A stretch of DNA of 64,000 bases from an uncultured Oscillospiraceae bacterium (GTDB lineage Bacteria; Bacillota; Clostridia; Oscillospirales; Oscillospiraceae): contig CAJTPV010000005.1 in the NCBI GenBank assembly GCA_910578505.1, positions 53,568 through 117,567 on the forward strand. The letters are read 5' to 3'. How positions within the stretch are numbered: the stretch's first letter is position 1; every line of letters begins with the position of its first letter. The translations under genes and the position numbers were made by a program. Of this stretch, positions 51,528 through 59,359 are shown in pieces. A model generated the notes under the pieces. That model made no database searches and was not told where the DNA came from. It saw nothing but the letters and a program-made list of their open reading frames with translations.

Positions 51528-52205
51528 GGCAATCGGGAGAATCTCCTCCAGCGTGCGGACCTCGTAGTCAATGCGCAGGCCCTCCGGTCTGGGGAGGCCC
51601 CTGGGGTTGAACCAGCAGCAGGCCAGACCGGCGTTGTTGGCCCCCTGGATGTCGCTGGTGAGGGAGTCGCCGATGACCAGGCCGTTTTGGGGCGTGAGCC
51701 CTGGGACGGCCTGGAACACGTAGTCGAAATACGCCCGGCTGGGCTTGCCGGAGCCGATGGCCTCGGAGATAAAGAGGTCCTTGAAACAGGGGACCAGGGG
51801 GGAGAGCCGGAACCGGGAGCGCTGGGACGACTCCACGCCGTTGGTGATGATGTACATCTCGTGGTCCGCCGCCAGGGCTTGGCACAGCTCCAGGGCCCCC
51901 GGCAGCAGGAAGGCGCTGGCGGCGATGGTCTGTAAATGGGTCCGGTTGAGGGCAGACGGGTCGCCGGACTGGCCGGACCGGTCCAGATACCGGCGGAAGC
52001 GCTCGGTCAGGAGGAATTCTTTGGTACACAGCCCCCGGTCGAAGTCGCGCCACAGCTCGCCGTTGCACCGGCGGTAGAGGGCGTAGCCGTCCTTGGAGAA
52101 GGTCAGGCCGTGGGTGCGGCAGACGTTGGCGTAGGCCTGGCGCTCCGCCGCGTCGAAGTCGAAGAGGGTGTTGTCCGCGTCAAAGAGAAGGTATGGATAC
52201 TGCAT
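51519..52205 (-). CDS. HAD-family phosphatase, YjjG-like nucleotidase
   Basis: A 228-residue HAD subfamily IA enzyme. Motif I LLFDADNTLFDFDAAE gives the nucleophile Asp and DxD; motif II YIITNGVESSQRSRF (Thr); motif III Lys in GSGKPSRAYFDYVF; motif IV VIGDSLTSDIQGANNAG. The TNGV and SLTSD patterns match YjjG, a house-cleaning nucleotidase for pyrimidine nucleoside monophosphates. The ATG at 52205 has GAAAGGGGC. Confidence 0.88.
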   Translation of the reverse strand: MQYPYLLFDADNTLFDFDAAERQAYANVCRTHGLTFSKDGYALYRRCNGELWRDFDRGLCTKEFLLTERFRRYLDRSGQSGDPSALNRTHLQTIAASAFLLPGALELCQALAADHEMYIITNGVESSQRSRFRLSPLVPCFKDLFISEAIGSGKPSRAYFDYVFQAVPGLTPQNGLVIGDSLTSDIQGANNAGLACCWFNPRGLPRPEGLRIDYEVRTLEEILPIASR

Positions 52206-52306
52206 GCCGTCAGCCCCTTTCTGGTAGTGGCTTATTGTACCACAGGCCGGGGAACGGGCGCAACAGGAAATGACCATAAAAATATGAAATAGAAAGAGAT
52301 CACAAT

Positions 52307-53626
52307 ATGCCTTTATTAAGCAATCTTTTCATTGTATTTTCAGACACCCTGACCGGCCATCTGGCGCTGGCGGTCTATCTGCTGGCGGTGACGGACGAAC
52401 ACGCCATACGAAGGCGGCTGAAAAAACTGCCGCCGCTGCTCCTGTCGCCGCTGTTTGCCACCCTGCTCTCTATGGTGCTGCTGCAATCGATCCCGGCAGT
52501 GGGGATGTACCTCTATTACATCGCCTCCTTCGCCATTCTTGTCATGTGTACCCTATGGGTGCGGTGGGCCTGGCAATGGAGGTTCTGGCAGTCCTTTTCC
52601 GCCGCCTGCATGGCGAGCGTCTTCCAGGTGGCTGACGCCACCCTGACCATCTGGGCGGTGGACGGAGACACGCCCATCATAATAACAGCCGGGGTGCATC
52701 TGGGGGTCAGCATTGCCGCCGCCCTGCTGCTGTACCGGCTGCGGTTTGGAATGTGGTTCCGCCTGCTGCTGGACAGCGAATCCGCGCCCTGGCGGACGGC
52801 CCTCCTGCTATTCGCGCTGGAGGCGGCTATGGAGGTGTTCCTCATCCTGGCAAGCGGCATCCAACCGAAGTACCTGCCGGCTTACTACCTGCTGGCGGCG
52901 GTGCTGGTGGTGCTGATGGCGGCGCTGATCGTCTACCTGGCCCAGCGGTTCGACGATGCCCGGAAAATGCAGGCCCAGCAGGATGTGATCGCCCAGCAGC
53001 GGCTCTATGAGCAGGACCTGGAGGCCATCCGCCGGGAGGTCCGCTCCTTCCGCCACGACTACAAAAACCTGCTGGCGGGCCTGTCCCAGCAGGCCGGGGA
53101 GCTGGAGGGGCTGCGCCGGACTTTATCCCAGCTGGACGCCGGATTTGACCAGCGGCTGGGGGAGAAGATTCGGGCGTCCGCCCAGATCGGAAATCTGCAG
53201 ATTCCGGAGGTGCGGAGCCTCCTTCTGAGCAAGCTCACCGTCATGGGGGAGAAGGGGGTGGCGTGCCGGTTGGAGGCGCTGTACCCGGTAACGGCGGTGG
53301 GGATGGACGTCTGGGATTATGTCCGCTGCCTGGGCATCCTGCTCGACAACGCCGCGGAGGCCGCGCTGGACACGGAGCGGCCCTGGGTGGAGATCGTGCT
53401 GCTGGCCCAAGACGGGCGGGTATCCCTCCGGGTATCCAACCCCTACGCCAACAGCATTGAACCGGGGAAGCTGTGGGACGAGGGCTGGTCCACCAAGGGG
53501 CCGGACCGGGGGGTGGGCCTGTCCGGCTATCAGCGGATTCTGGGCGGCTATCCCAACGCCGCATCCTGTACCAGCTGGGAAAACGGCGTGTTTGTGCAGG
53601 AATTAACTGTGGAGGACCGGCTATGA
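52307..53626 (+). CDS. GHKL-type sensor histidine kinase (AgrC/LytS-like class)
   Basis: A 439-residue membrane kinase. Five to six helices span residues about 10-215, with short loops and no large sensor domain. The phospho-accepting His is in RSFRHDYKNLLAGLSQQ (about 250). The ATPase part has CLGILLDNAAEAAL (N-box) and GVGLSGYQRILGGYP (G-box), typical of GHKL kinases that pair with LytTR regulators. The next gene is that regulator, overlapping by four bases. Peptide quorum sensing is the usual role of this class, but no AgrB/AgrD-like gene is nearby. Confidence 0.9.
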   Translation: MPLLSNLFIVFSDTLTGHLALAVYLLAVTDEHAIRRRLKKLPPLLLSPLFATLLSMVLLQSIPAVGMYLYYIASFAILVMCTLWVRWAWQWRFWQSFSAACMASVFQVADATLTIWAVDGDTPIIITAGVHLGVSIAAALLLYRLRFGMWFRLLLDSESAPWRTALLLFALEAAMEVFLILASGIQPKYLPAYYLLAAVLVVLMAALIVYLAQRFDDARKMQAQQDVIAQQRLYEQDLEAIRREVRSFRHDYKNLLAGLSQQAGELEGLRRTLSQLDAGFDQRLGEKIRASAQIGNLQIPEVRSLLLSKLTVMGEKGVACRLEALYPVTAVGMDVWDYVRCLGILLDNAAEAALDTERPWVEIVLLAQDGRVSLRVSNPYANSIEPGKLWDEGWSTKGPDRGVGLSGYQRILGGYPNAASCTSWENGVFVQELTVEDRL

Positions 53627-54354
53627 TTGGAATTTATCTCTGCGACGACGAGGACGCCGTCCGGCATCAAATCCAGACCGCTCTGGAGTGGAAAATCCTT
53701 GTGGAAAACTATGACATGCAGGTGGTGTGCAGCGCCTCTACTGCCCAGGAACTGCTGGATGCGGCGGAAAACGAGCGGCGCGGGATCTACTTCCTGGACG
53801 TGGAGCTGAAGGACGGGGCGTGGGACGGCTTCCGGCTGGGGCAGGAGCTGCGGCGGCGGGACCCCCACGGCACGCTGGTGTACATCACCAGCTATAGGGA
53901 CCTGGCCTGGCGGACGTTCCAATACCATCTGGAGGCGTTCGACTATATTGTCAAGGAGCGGGAGCAGATCGGGCCGTCCGTGTCGCGGTGTTTGGGCGAG
54001 ATACATATGCGGCTGTTGGCTGAGCGCCGGGACCCGGCGGAGATGTTCACGCTGCGGACAGGGGATACGGTGCGCCACGTCCCCCTGGGGGACATCCTCT
54101 TTTTTGAGACCGCCTCCGCGCCCCACCACGTCCTGCTCCATACGGCCAACAGCCGGATGGATTTTCTGGGCAGTCTCAACGAGCTGGAAACGCAGCTGGG
54201 GGACCGCTTTATCCGCACGCACCGGGCCTATCTGGTGGCGGCGGATAAAATCGAGGCGGTGGATTTGAAGCACAATAAACTGTGGGCCGGCGGCCACGAG
54301 TGCCTGCTCTCCCGCGCCGGGAAGGGGAAGCTGAAGACGGGAGGGAGCCAGTGA
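53623..54354 (+). CDS. LytTR-family response regulator
   Basis: A 243-residue regulator. Residues 1-125 are the receiver (IYLCDDEDAV acidic pair, IYFLDVELKDGAWDG with phospho-Asp, ITSYRDLAW, FDYIVKE with Lys). Residues 145-240 are a LytTR DNA-binding domain (MFTLRTGDTVRHVPLGDILFFETASAPHHVLLHT, RFIRTHRAYLVAADKI). It is coupled to the kinase gene by the ATGA overlap. LytTR proteins bind direct repeats of about 9-12 bp at roughly 21-bp spacing; such repeats are found just downstream. Confidence 0.93.
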   Translation: MIGIYLCDDEDAVRHQIQTALEWKILVENYDMQVVCSASTAQELLDAAENERRGIYFLDVELKDGAWDGFRLGQELRRRDPHGTLVYITSYRDLAWRTFQYHLEAFDYIVKEREQIGPSVSRCLGEIHMRLLAERRDPAEMFTLRTGDTVRHVPLGDILFFETASAPHHVLLHTANSRMDFLGSLNELETQLGDRFIRTHRAYLVAADKIEAVDLKHNKLWAGGHECLLSRAGKGKLKTGGSQ

Positions 54355-54371
54355 GGTCCCCTCCCGTTCCG

Positions 54372-54435
54372 TTCAGGAAATTTTGCTGTTGATTCAGGAA
54401 ATTTGAAACACATGGCCGGATTTCTGTGGTATGCT
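54372..54435 (+). promoter_or_regulatory. LytTR-type direct repeats and promoter upstream of the DUF6440-like gene
   Basis: TTCAGGAAATTT occurs twice (54372-54383 and 54393-54404), start to start 21 bp. The first is embedded in TCCGTTCAG, which fits the AgrA-type half-site. A weak promoter follows: TTGAAA (54403-54408), a 21-base spacer and TATGCT (54430-54435). Over-long spacing is a feature of activator-dependent agr-like promoters. Confidence 0.6.
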
Positions 54436-54476
54436 TGCACCTGCAAACGGCAGAACGGAGAGGAGGTGACTGGCGT

Positions 54477-54659
54477 ATGGCAAAGGACCGCTTTGTGGAG
54501 GTCTATAATCAGGGCATCGTGAATGTGACGCGGATTATCGTGGATACGGAGACCGGCGTGAACTACCTGATGGCTTCCCATAACAAGGCAAACGGCACTG
54601 GACTGACCATTCTGGTCGATCAGAACGGCAAGCCTGTCGTCACCCCGATCAAGCAGTGA
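54477..54659 (+). CDS. Small DUF6440-like protein
   Basis: A 60-residue protein beginning MAKDRFVEVYNQGIVNVTRI; it continues with VDTETGVNYLMASHNKANGTGLTILVDQNGKPVV, a beta-rich pattern I recall as the DUF6440 family of small Firmicute proteins. Function unknown. GGAGAGGAGGTGACT precedes the ATG at 54477. It lies directly behind the kinase/regulator pair and the LytTR-type repeats, so it is the likely target gene. Confidence 0.7.
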   Translation: MAKDRFVEVYNQGIVNVTRIIVDTETGVNYLMASHNKANGTGLTILVDQNGKPVVTPIKQ

Positions 54660-54666
54660 CAGCGGC

Positions 54667-54708
54667 AAACGAGGAATAAAAAACGAGGAATAAAAAACGA
54701 GGAATAAA
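54667..54708 (+). repeat. Three exact tandem copies of a 14-bp unit carrying the ribosome binding site
   Basis: AAACGAGGAATAAA occurs at 54667-54680, 54681-54694 and 54695-54708. Each copy holds a GAGGAA Shine-Dalgarno; the last stands six bases before the ATG at 54711. Copy-number change would not shift a frame but could alter ribosome loading. Confidence 0.9.
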
Positions 54709-54710
54709 CC

Positions 54711-55118
54711 ATGAAGTCGAACGTTACCCTGAAAGAGATCGTAGGGACCAAAATTATTTATGCGCTGCTCCTCGTCTGCTATTATTGGATGTGGGCAAGA
54801 CAGGACTGGCATCAGTATTATGGCGTAATCCAGAATACGGTCATTACATTTACCATTGCATTTTTCGCAATACGGGCAAACCGTGTTCGCAAATACGGCA
54901 AAAAAGAACAAGACCAGCGGACCATTCAAGTTTTGCAGAAAGCGGATGCAATCGGATTGAAAATCATGGTGGCAGCTGTGATGTTTATTGCCGCCGGGTG
55001 CGCCGTCGCATTCATAGACGGAAGAACGGCGGGCTATGCGCTCGTTGGAACTATATTTGCGTTAACTGTGATACGCTATGTCCTGTTTTGCGTGATGGGC
55101 AAAGGTGAAACCGCATAA
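54711..55118 (+). CDS. 135-residue membrane protein of unknown function
   Basis: Four hydrophobic segments (about residues 13-30, 35-53, 82-101, 106-127) with a charged middle loop (RANRVRKYGKKEQDQRTIQ). I do not recognise a family. It follows the DUF6440-like gene on the same strand by 51 bp, with three tandem 14-bp units including the Shine-Dalgarno in that gap. The gene looks AT-richer than the housekeeping genes around it. It may be an output of the LytTR system. Confidence 0.65.
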   Translation: MKSNVTLKEIVGTKIIYALLLVCYYWMWARQDWHQYYGVIQNTVITFTIAFFAIRANRVRKYGKKEQDQRTIQVLQKADAIGLKIMVAAVMFIAAGCAVAFIDGRTAGYALVGTIFALTVIRYVLFCVMGKGETA

Positions 55119-55132
55119 AAGAAATCCACGGC

Positions 55133-55176
55133 AAAAAGCCGATGGGAAACCGGCTGTACGGTCCCATCGGCTTTTT
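55133..55176 (+). terminator. Terminator, first copy of a duplicated element
   Basis: AAAAAGCCGATGGGA (55133-55147) pairs with TCCCATCGGCTTTTT (55162-55176), a 15-bp stem. The 33 bases at 55139-55171 recur at 55963-55995 with one mismatch. Confidence 0.85.
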
Positions 55177-55215
55177 ACTGGTCATTTTTATCCGGCGCTT
55201 CATAGTGGACATTGC

Positions 55216-55244
55216 TTGACAACTACGATATTTTCGTATATACT
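55216..55244 (+). promoter_or_regulatory. Promoter and operator of the toxin-antitoxin pair
   Basis: TTGACA (55216-55221), 17 bases, TATACT (55239-55244). The spacer holds the palindrome TACGA-TATTT-TCGTA (55224-55238), a natural site for the HTH antitoxin. Confidence 0.8.
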
Positions 55245-55266
55245 GACCTAAAAGGGGGCGGGTGGA

Positions 55267-55590
55267 ATGACAAGGAAATTTGTACAAACACCGCCGTTTC
55301 TAGCCGCCTGGAAACTGATGGGGCTGGATGAGCATGCGTTGTCCACGCTGGAAGATGCTCTGTTGCTCAATCCGGAAGCTGGGGATCTGATTGAAGGGAC
55401 CGGCGGCGCAAGGAAAACACGAGTTCAGCTTGACGGGCGTGGTAAAAGCGGCGGGGGCCGTGTCATCTATTTTGATGCCGGGGATGCCATTTACCTGATT
55501 ACCGCATACCCGAAAAGTGTGCAGGAAGATTTGACACCCGTGCAAAAGAAACGGATACACGAATTAACACGCCAATTTCGGAAGGAGTGA
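55267..55590 (+). CDS. RelE/HigB-type toxin
   Basis: A 107-residue protein of the RelE/ParE fold: MTRKFVQTPPFLAAW, LLLNPEAGDLIEGTGGARKTRVQ, GGGRVIYFDAGDAIYLITAYPKS. The last is the central strand signature of RelE-like ribosome-dependent mRNA interferases. The toxin gene precedes its antitoxin, as in higBA-type operons. Four bases separate the two genes. A promoter with an internal palindrome lies upstream. Confidence 0.88.
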   Translation: MTRKFVQTPPFLAAWKLMGLDEHALSTLEDALLLNPEAGDLIEGTGGARKTRVQLDGRGKSGGGRVIYFDAGDAIYLITAYPKSVQEDLTPVQKKRIHELTRQFRKE

Positions 55591-55594
55591 TTTT

Positions 55595-55945
55595 ATGGAT
55601 GATTTACGTTTGGAAACCTCCCTCTCTATGGAAGAAATAGAGGAAAATTTTAAGAATTTCGATCTGTTTTCCAGCATGGAGGAGGGGTTGGAGGCTGCGC
55701 TGGCCCACCACAGCGGCGAGGAGGTACCCGGCCTGGCAGTCCATGAGCGGACGCTGCCGGATGTAAATGCCGCGGAAGTCCGGAAGTCTCTCTCGCTTAC
55801 CCAAAGAGCCTTTGCCGCCATTTTGGGCGTATCCTGCCGGACGGTGGAGTCGTGGGAAGCTGGCCGGAGCAATCCAACTCCCACAGCGCGGAAGCTGATG
55901 TATCTGATTCAGGAGGATCATAGTCTGATTCAAAAACTGCAGTAG
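55595..55945 (+). CDS. HigA-like antitoxin with C-terminal XRE HTH
   Basis: A 116-residue protein. Residues 1-60 are acidic and probably bind the toxin; residues 62-108 are an XRE HTH (VRKSLSLTQRAFAAILGVSCRTVESWEAGRSNPTPTARKLM). It should neutralise the upstream toxin and repress the operon. The ATG at 55595 follows AAGGAGTGATTTT. Confidence 0.88.
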   Translation: MDDLRLETSLSMEEIEENFKNFDLFSSMEEGLEAALAHHSGEEVPGLAVHERTLPDVNAAEVRKSLSLTQRAFAAILGVSCRTVESWEAGRSNPTPTARKLMYLIQEDHSLIQKLQ

Positions 55946-55956
55946 TCAATACGGCA

Positions 55957-56003
55957 AAAAAACCGATGGGATACCGGCTGTACGGTCCCATCGGCGTTTT
56001 TTT
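55957..56003. terminator. Terminator, second copy of the duplicated element
   Basis: CCGATGGGA (55963-55971) pairs with TCCCATCGG (55986-55994), with A-rich and T-rich flanks. It lies between convergent antitoxin and Uma2 genes and can act both ways. It is the second copy of the 33-bp element at 55139. Confidence 0.85.
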
Positions 56004-56004
56004 G

Positions 56005-56577
56005 TCAGAATGTGCGGTAAAAAATATCCTCCAGGGAAATATCCAGGTCATCAAACAGGCTGCATTTGAAGTGCGTTACCACGGCGGACCGCTCCTCCTT
56101 GGACATCTTTGCGAGCTGCCAGTCAGGGAGAAGCGCATAAATATCGTGCAGAATAAAGTCTCTTCCGTCTGTGCGGTAAACCTCAACGGATTTATCGCCG
56201 GGACTGACAAGCCAGTATTCCCGGACGCCGTACTTTGCGTATGTGTCCTTTTTCCGGGTCTTATCGTTGCGCATGGTGCTGGGTGAAAGGACCTCCACCA
56301 CCAGATCGGGAGCGCCGAATACACCGCTGCCCCTGATTTTGTCAGGATCGCAGACCACCATCATGTCGGGAATAAACACATTGTCTTCTGACAGGTGCAG
56401 GTCGAAACCGTCCTGAATTGGCGTGCATTTCTTACCGCGAAGATAGTTAAAGAAAATGTTATAAATGTTTCCGGCTACAGCTACATGGTTCCACCCGGGG
56501 CTGGGGGCCATCATCACGATCTTGCCGTCAATCAGCTCCTCGCGCCGCGCCTCCTGATAAGCCAGATTATCTCTCAT
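56005..56577 (-). CDS. Uma2 family PD-(D/E)XK nuclease-fold protein
   Basis: A 190-residue DUF820/Uma2 protein: REELIDGKIVMMAPSPGWNHVAVAGNI, NVFIPDMMVVCD (Asp), APDLVVEVLSPSTMRNDKTRKKDTYAKYGVREYWLV (E-x-L-SPST with K and YW, the family hallmark). The fold is related to restriction nucleases; the biological function is unknown. Such genes are common in accessory regions. The ATG at 56577 has AAAGGAGC. Confidence 0.9.
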   Translation of the reverse strand: MRDNLAYQEARREELIDGKIVMMAPSPGWNHVAVAGNIYNIFFNYLRGKKCTPIQDGFDLHLSEDNVFIPDMMVVCDPDKIRGSGVFGAPDLVVEVLSPSTMRNDKTRKKDTYAKYGVREYWLVSPGDKSVEVYRTDGRDFILHDIYALLPDWQLAKMSKEERSAVVTHFKCSLFDDLDISLEDIFYRTF

Positions 56578-56646
56578 GCAGAATGCTCCTTTCTTTACCC
56601 GGTAAGGCTCGGCCCTGATTTGGCGGGAATATTTTGCCGCTCAAAT

Positions 56647-57747
56647 TTATCCGGCGTCCGGCTCGCAGTCGTACCGGCTGTCGTTGGTAATCAGGATCTC
56701 CCGGGCCCGGCCCAGGCTGTCCGTCTCCACCAGGCACAAAAAGGCAAAAGCCTCCGGCCCGCTGCCCAGCAGCAGGCACCGCTGCCCCGTCTTGCCCGCT
56801 GACGGCGGGTCCGCCTGGTCCACACCCGTCAGCTTTCCCGGCACACACACCGTAAACCCGGCCTCCCGCAGCTGCCCGCCCACCATGTCCAGCAGGGCCA
56901 GGGCGTTTTCCTCCCCCTCCTGCCGGTTGGCCAGGAACGTGCAGGCGCAGTCACTGCGCAGGACAGGCCGCAGCCGCAGCACGTCCCCCTTCCGGAAAAA
57001 CTGCCGCAGCACAGTGAGGCAGTTCTCCTCACTGTACACGACGCCCCCGGCAAACTCCCCTGCCGCCGCGTCGCCGGACAGGTGACACAGACACGACACC
57101 ACGGCCCCCGGCCTGATGTTCTCCGTCTGGCTCCGCTTCACCATGTCCATGGGGTGGCACAGCTCGATGTCCCCCAAAGGCGTGGACGCCGTCACGCTGA
57201 GGAACTTGGTCAGCGGCTCCATGCCCAGGTAGCTCTCGCCCACCTTGGCGTCCTTCACCACGCCCTCCAGCAGCACGGTGTCCTCCTGGGCGGAGACGAC
57301 GCCCCTGCACGTACCCTCGGCGTAGTCCACCCGCAGGGGGAAGCCCGCCATGTTCAGGTGCAGCGTGCCCCCCGTCTCAATGGCCGGCAGCACGTCCGCG
57401 CACAGCACGTCCACCACCGCGTTGTCCTCCCCGCTCTCCCCCCGGACCAGCAGGCGGCGCTGCAGCGGGTCCGCGTCCTTGTCCGTCAAATCCCGCTCCA
57501 CCCGGCACGTCCACTGGCACCTGCTGGCGGCGTGGGTGTCCATGCCCAGCAGCAGCTCCTCGCCGCTGTCCGGGTCCAGCATGGTGCGCACCACCACCAT
57601 GGCATCGCCCATGTAGTAACGGTAGTAGTCCCCGCCGTAGCCCTGGATTCGCTGGCCCTCCACCATAGCCAGGCTGGCCAGACGGAAAGCGTCCTCCGGC
57701 TTGGCGGTCATCTCCGAGAGGCTGAAACTGTCAAATCGAACGGCCAT
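56647..57747 (-). CDS. 366-residue hypothetical protein
   Basis: A soluble protein starting MAVRFDSFSLSEMTAKPEDA with a GYGGDYYRYYMGDAMVVVRTMLD segment, a repeated beta pattern in the middle (TGGTLHLNMAGFPLRV, GVVKDAKVGESYLGMEP), and a loop with several Cys (RSDCACTF). I do not recognise a family; the middle may be an OB-like or DUF fold. It begins 4 bp after the Dabb gene, with GAGGTG upstream of the ATG, so it is in the guaD-Dabb operon. Confidence 0.65.
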   Translation of the reverse strand: MAVRFDSFSLSEMTAKPEDAFRLASLAMVEGQRIQGYGGDYYRYYMGDAMVVVRTMLDPDSGEELLLGMDTHAASRCQWTCRVERDLTDKDADPLQRRLLVRGESGEDNAVVDVLCADVLPAIETGGTLHLNMAGFPLRVDYAEGTCRGVVSAQEDTVLLEGVVKDAKVGESYLGMEPLTKFLSVTASTPLGDIELCHPMDMVKRSQTENIRPGAVVSCLCHLSGDAAAGEFAGGVVYSEENCLTVLRQFFRKGDVLRLRPVLRSDCACTFLANRQEGEENALALLDMVGGQLREAGFTVCVPGKLTGVDQADPPSAGKTGQRCLLLGSGPEAFAFLCLVETDSLGRAREILITNDSRYDCEPDAG

Positions 57748-57751
57748 CGCA

Positions 57752-58033
57752 TCACACCTCGTAATCCACAGCCACCCGGTCCGTCCGAATGGCCTTGCAG
57801 AGGCTGGATACCGCCACATGCCGGGAGTCGGCCTTGTAGGCCTCCAAATCCTCCATGGAGGCAAAGACGGACACCAGCACCGCGTCATAATTGCCCGGAC
57901 CCCGGTTGACGCCCACCTCCTGCTCCCTGATCTGGGGGATCACCCCATAGAGCCCCCGCAGGCCGGTCAGGAATTTCTCCTGCTCCGCCTCCGTGCCGGG
58001 CTTGAATTTCCACATCACAATATGCTTCAGCAT
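57752..58033 (-). CDS. Dabb (stress-responsive alpha/beta barrel) family protein
   Basis: A 93-residue dimeric A/B-barrel: MLKHIVMWKFKPGTEAEQ (conserved His-Ile-Val-x-Phe-like start), NYDAVLVSVFASMEDLEAYKADSRH (mid signature). Roles include small-molecule binding or olivetolic-type cyclisation; here unknown. The ATG at 58033 has AAGGAGC. It follows guaD closely on the minus strand. Confidence 0.88.
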   Translation of the reverse strand: MLKHIVMWKFKPGTEAEQEKFLTGLRGLYGVIPQIREQEVGVNRGPGNYDAVLVSVFASMEDLEAYKADSRHVAVSSLCKAIRTDRVAVDYEV

Positions 58034-58064
58034 TGCATTCCGCTCCTTATCCTTACACAAATCA

Positions 58065-59312
58065 TCAGCGGACCCTGCGGCCATCGCTGTACACCGCCGC
58101 AATGTGCCCCTTGTCCATCAGATAGATGGCCCGCTCGAACCGCTCCGGCAGACTCAGCTCCCTGACCGGCTCCGGCAGGCCGCTGTCGTCCACCACAATG
58201 GCGTGGAGGGGATCCCCCGCGGCAAACCCGTCCCCCGCGCCGAAGTACCGGTGGCCGGCGGTGGTCCCCAGCCAGTAGGCCTCCGGCACGGTCAGAAACG
58301 CCGCGCCGGTCTCCATCCGCTTGACCTTGGAGGCCCGGATGGACGCTGTGACCACCTGGTACATGGCCAGCTGGTCCCCGCCGGCGATGTCGGAGCCCAG
58401 GGCCACGGATACGCCCCGCTCCAGCATCTCCCGCACCGGGGCCGTGCCGCTGCACAGGTTCATGTTAGACGCGGCGCAGTGGACCGCCGTCACGCCGTTT
58501 TCCCCCATGGCCGCCTGCTCCCGCTCATCGCTGAACACGCAGTGGGCCATCAGCGTCCCCGGCTTCCACAGGCCGTACTTCTGATAGGTCTCCCAATACT
58601 GCCCGCAGTCCGGGTGCAGCTGGCGCACCCAGTCCACCTCCCCGGCATTCTCCGACAGATGGGACTGTACCGGCAGGCCGTGTTCCGCCGCCAGCTCCCC
58701 CAATGCCTCCAGCAGCCGGTTGGAGCAGGAGGGGGTGAAGCGGGGGGTCAGGACCGGCTTCACACGGTCGAACCGGCAGTGCTCCAGCCAGCGGACGGTC
58801 TCCGCGATGGACGCCTCCGTCTCCTCCTGGGACTGGCCGCTGTTGCGGTCCATATTCACCTTGCCCACCTGGCCCGTCACCCCCGCCCGCTCCAGCTCCT
58901 CCATCAGGATGAGGGTGGCGTCGGTGTGCCGGGAGCTGAAGGCGCTGACGCGGGTGGTGCCGGAGGAGATCAGGTCCTCCGCCAGGGCCCGGTACACCCG
59001 CCGGGCGTAGTCCGTGTCGCTGAACCGGGCCTCCGTGCGGAAGGTGTAGGCGTTCAGCCAGTCCAGCAGGGGCAGGTCCATGCCCATGCCCAGCATGGGA
59101 TATTGGGGGGCGTGGAGATGGAGGTCCGCAAAGGACTGCATCACCAGCCGGTCCCCCCAGTCCTCCACCGGGCAGGCGGCGTATTGCTCCGGCAATCGGG
59201 CGAAGAGGCCCTGGATGACGCCGTCCTCCAGGACGATATATCCCCGGGGGATGGTTTCCAGTTTGCCCAGTTCCGGCGTATGTATGATATTTCCCTGTAA
59301 AATCGTCGTCAT
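58065..59312 (-). CDS. guaD: Guanine deaminase-type amidohydrolase
   Basis: A 415-residue amidohydrolase. Metal-binding HxH is in FADLHLHAPQYP; TPRFTPSCS, VQSHLSEN (His, Glu), MAHCVFSD (His) and VALGSDIAGG (Asp) match guanine deaminase of the GuaD type, which makes xanthine and ammonia. It is the first gene of a guaD-Dabb-hypothetical run. A purine role fits; no transporter is seen nearby. Confidence 0.88.
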   Translation of the reverse strand: MTTILQGNIIHTPELGKLETIPRGYIVLEDGVIQGLFARLPEQYAACPVEDWGDRLVMQSFADLHLHAPQYPMLGMGMDLPLLDWLNAYTFRTEARFSDTDYARRVYRALAEDLISSGTTRVSAFSSRHTDATLILMEELERAGVTGQVGKVNMDRNSGQSQEETEASIAETVRWLEHCRFDRVKPVLTPRFTPSCSNRLLEALGELAAEHGLPVQSHLSENAGEVDWVRQLHPDCGQYWETYQKYGLWKPGTLMAHCVFSDEREQAAMGENGVTAVHCAASNMNLCSGTAPVREMLERGVSVALGSDIAGGDQLAMYQVVTASIRASKVKRMETGAAFLTVPEAYWLGTTAGHRYFGAGDGFAAGDPLHAIVVDDSGLPEPVRELSLPERFERAIYLMDKGHIAAVYSDGRRVR

Positions 59313-59359
59313 ATCGCGCTCCTGACTCCGTAGGGCTTCTGTTTCTTAAAGAAGGCGGA

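Noticed and set aside
52307..54354. Complete agr-type quorum-sensing locus
   Set aside because: Kinase and LytTR regulator fit, but no AgrB protease or AgrD precursor was found on either strand nearby.
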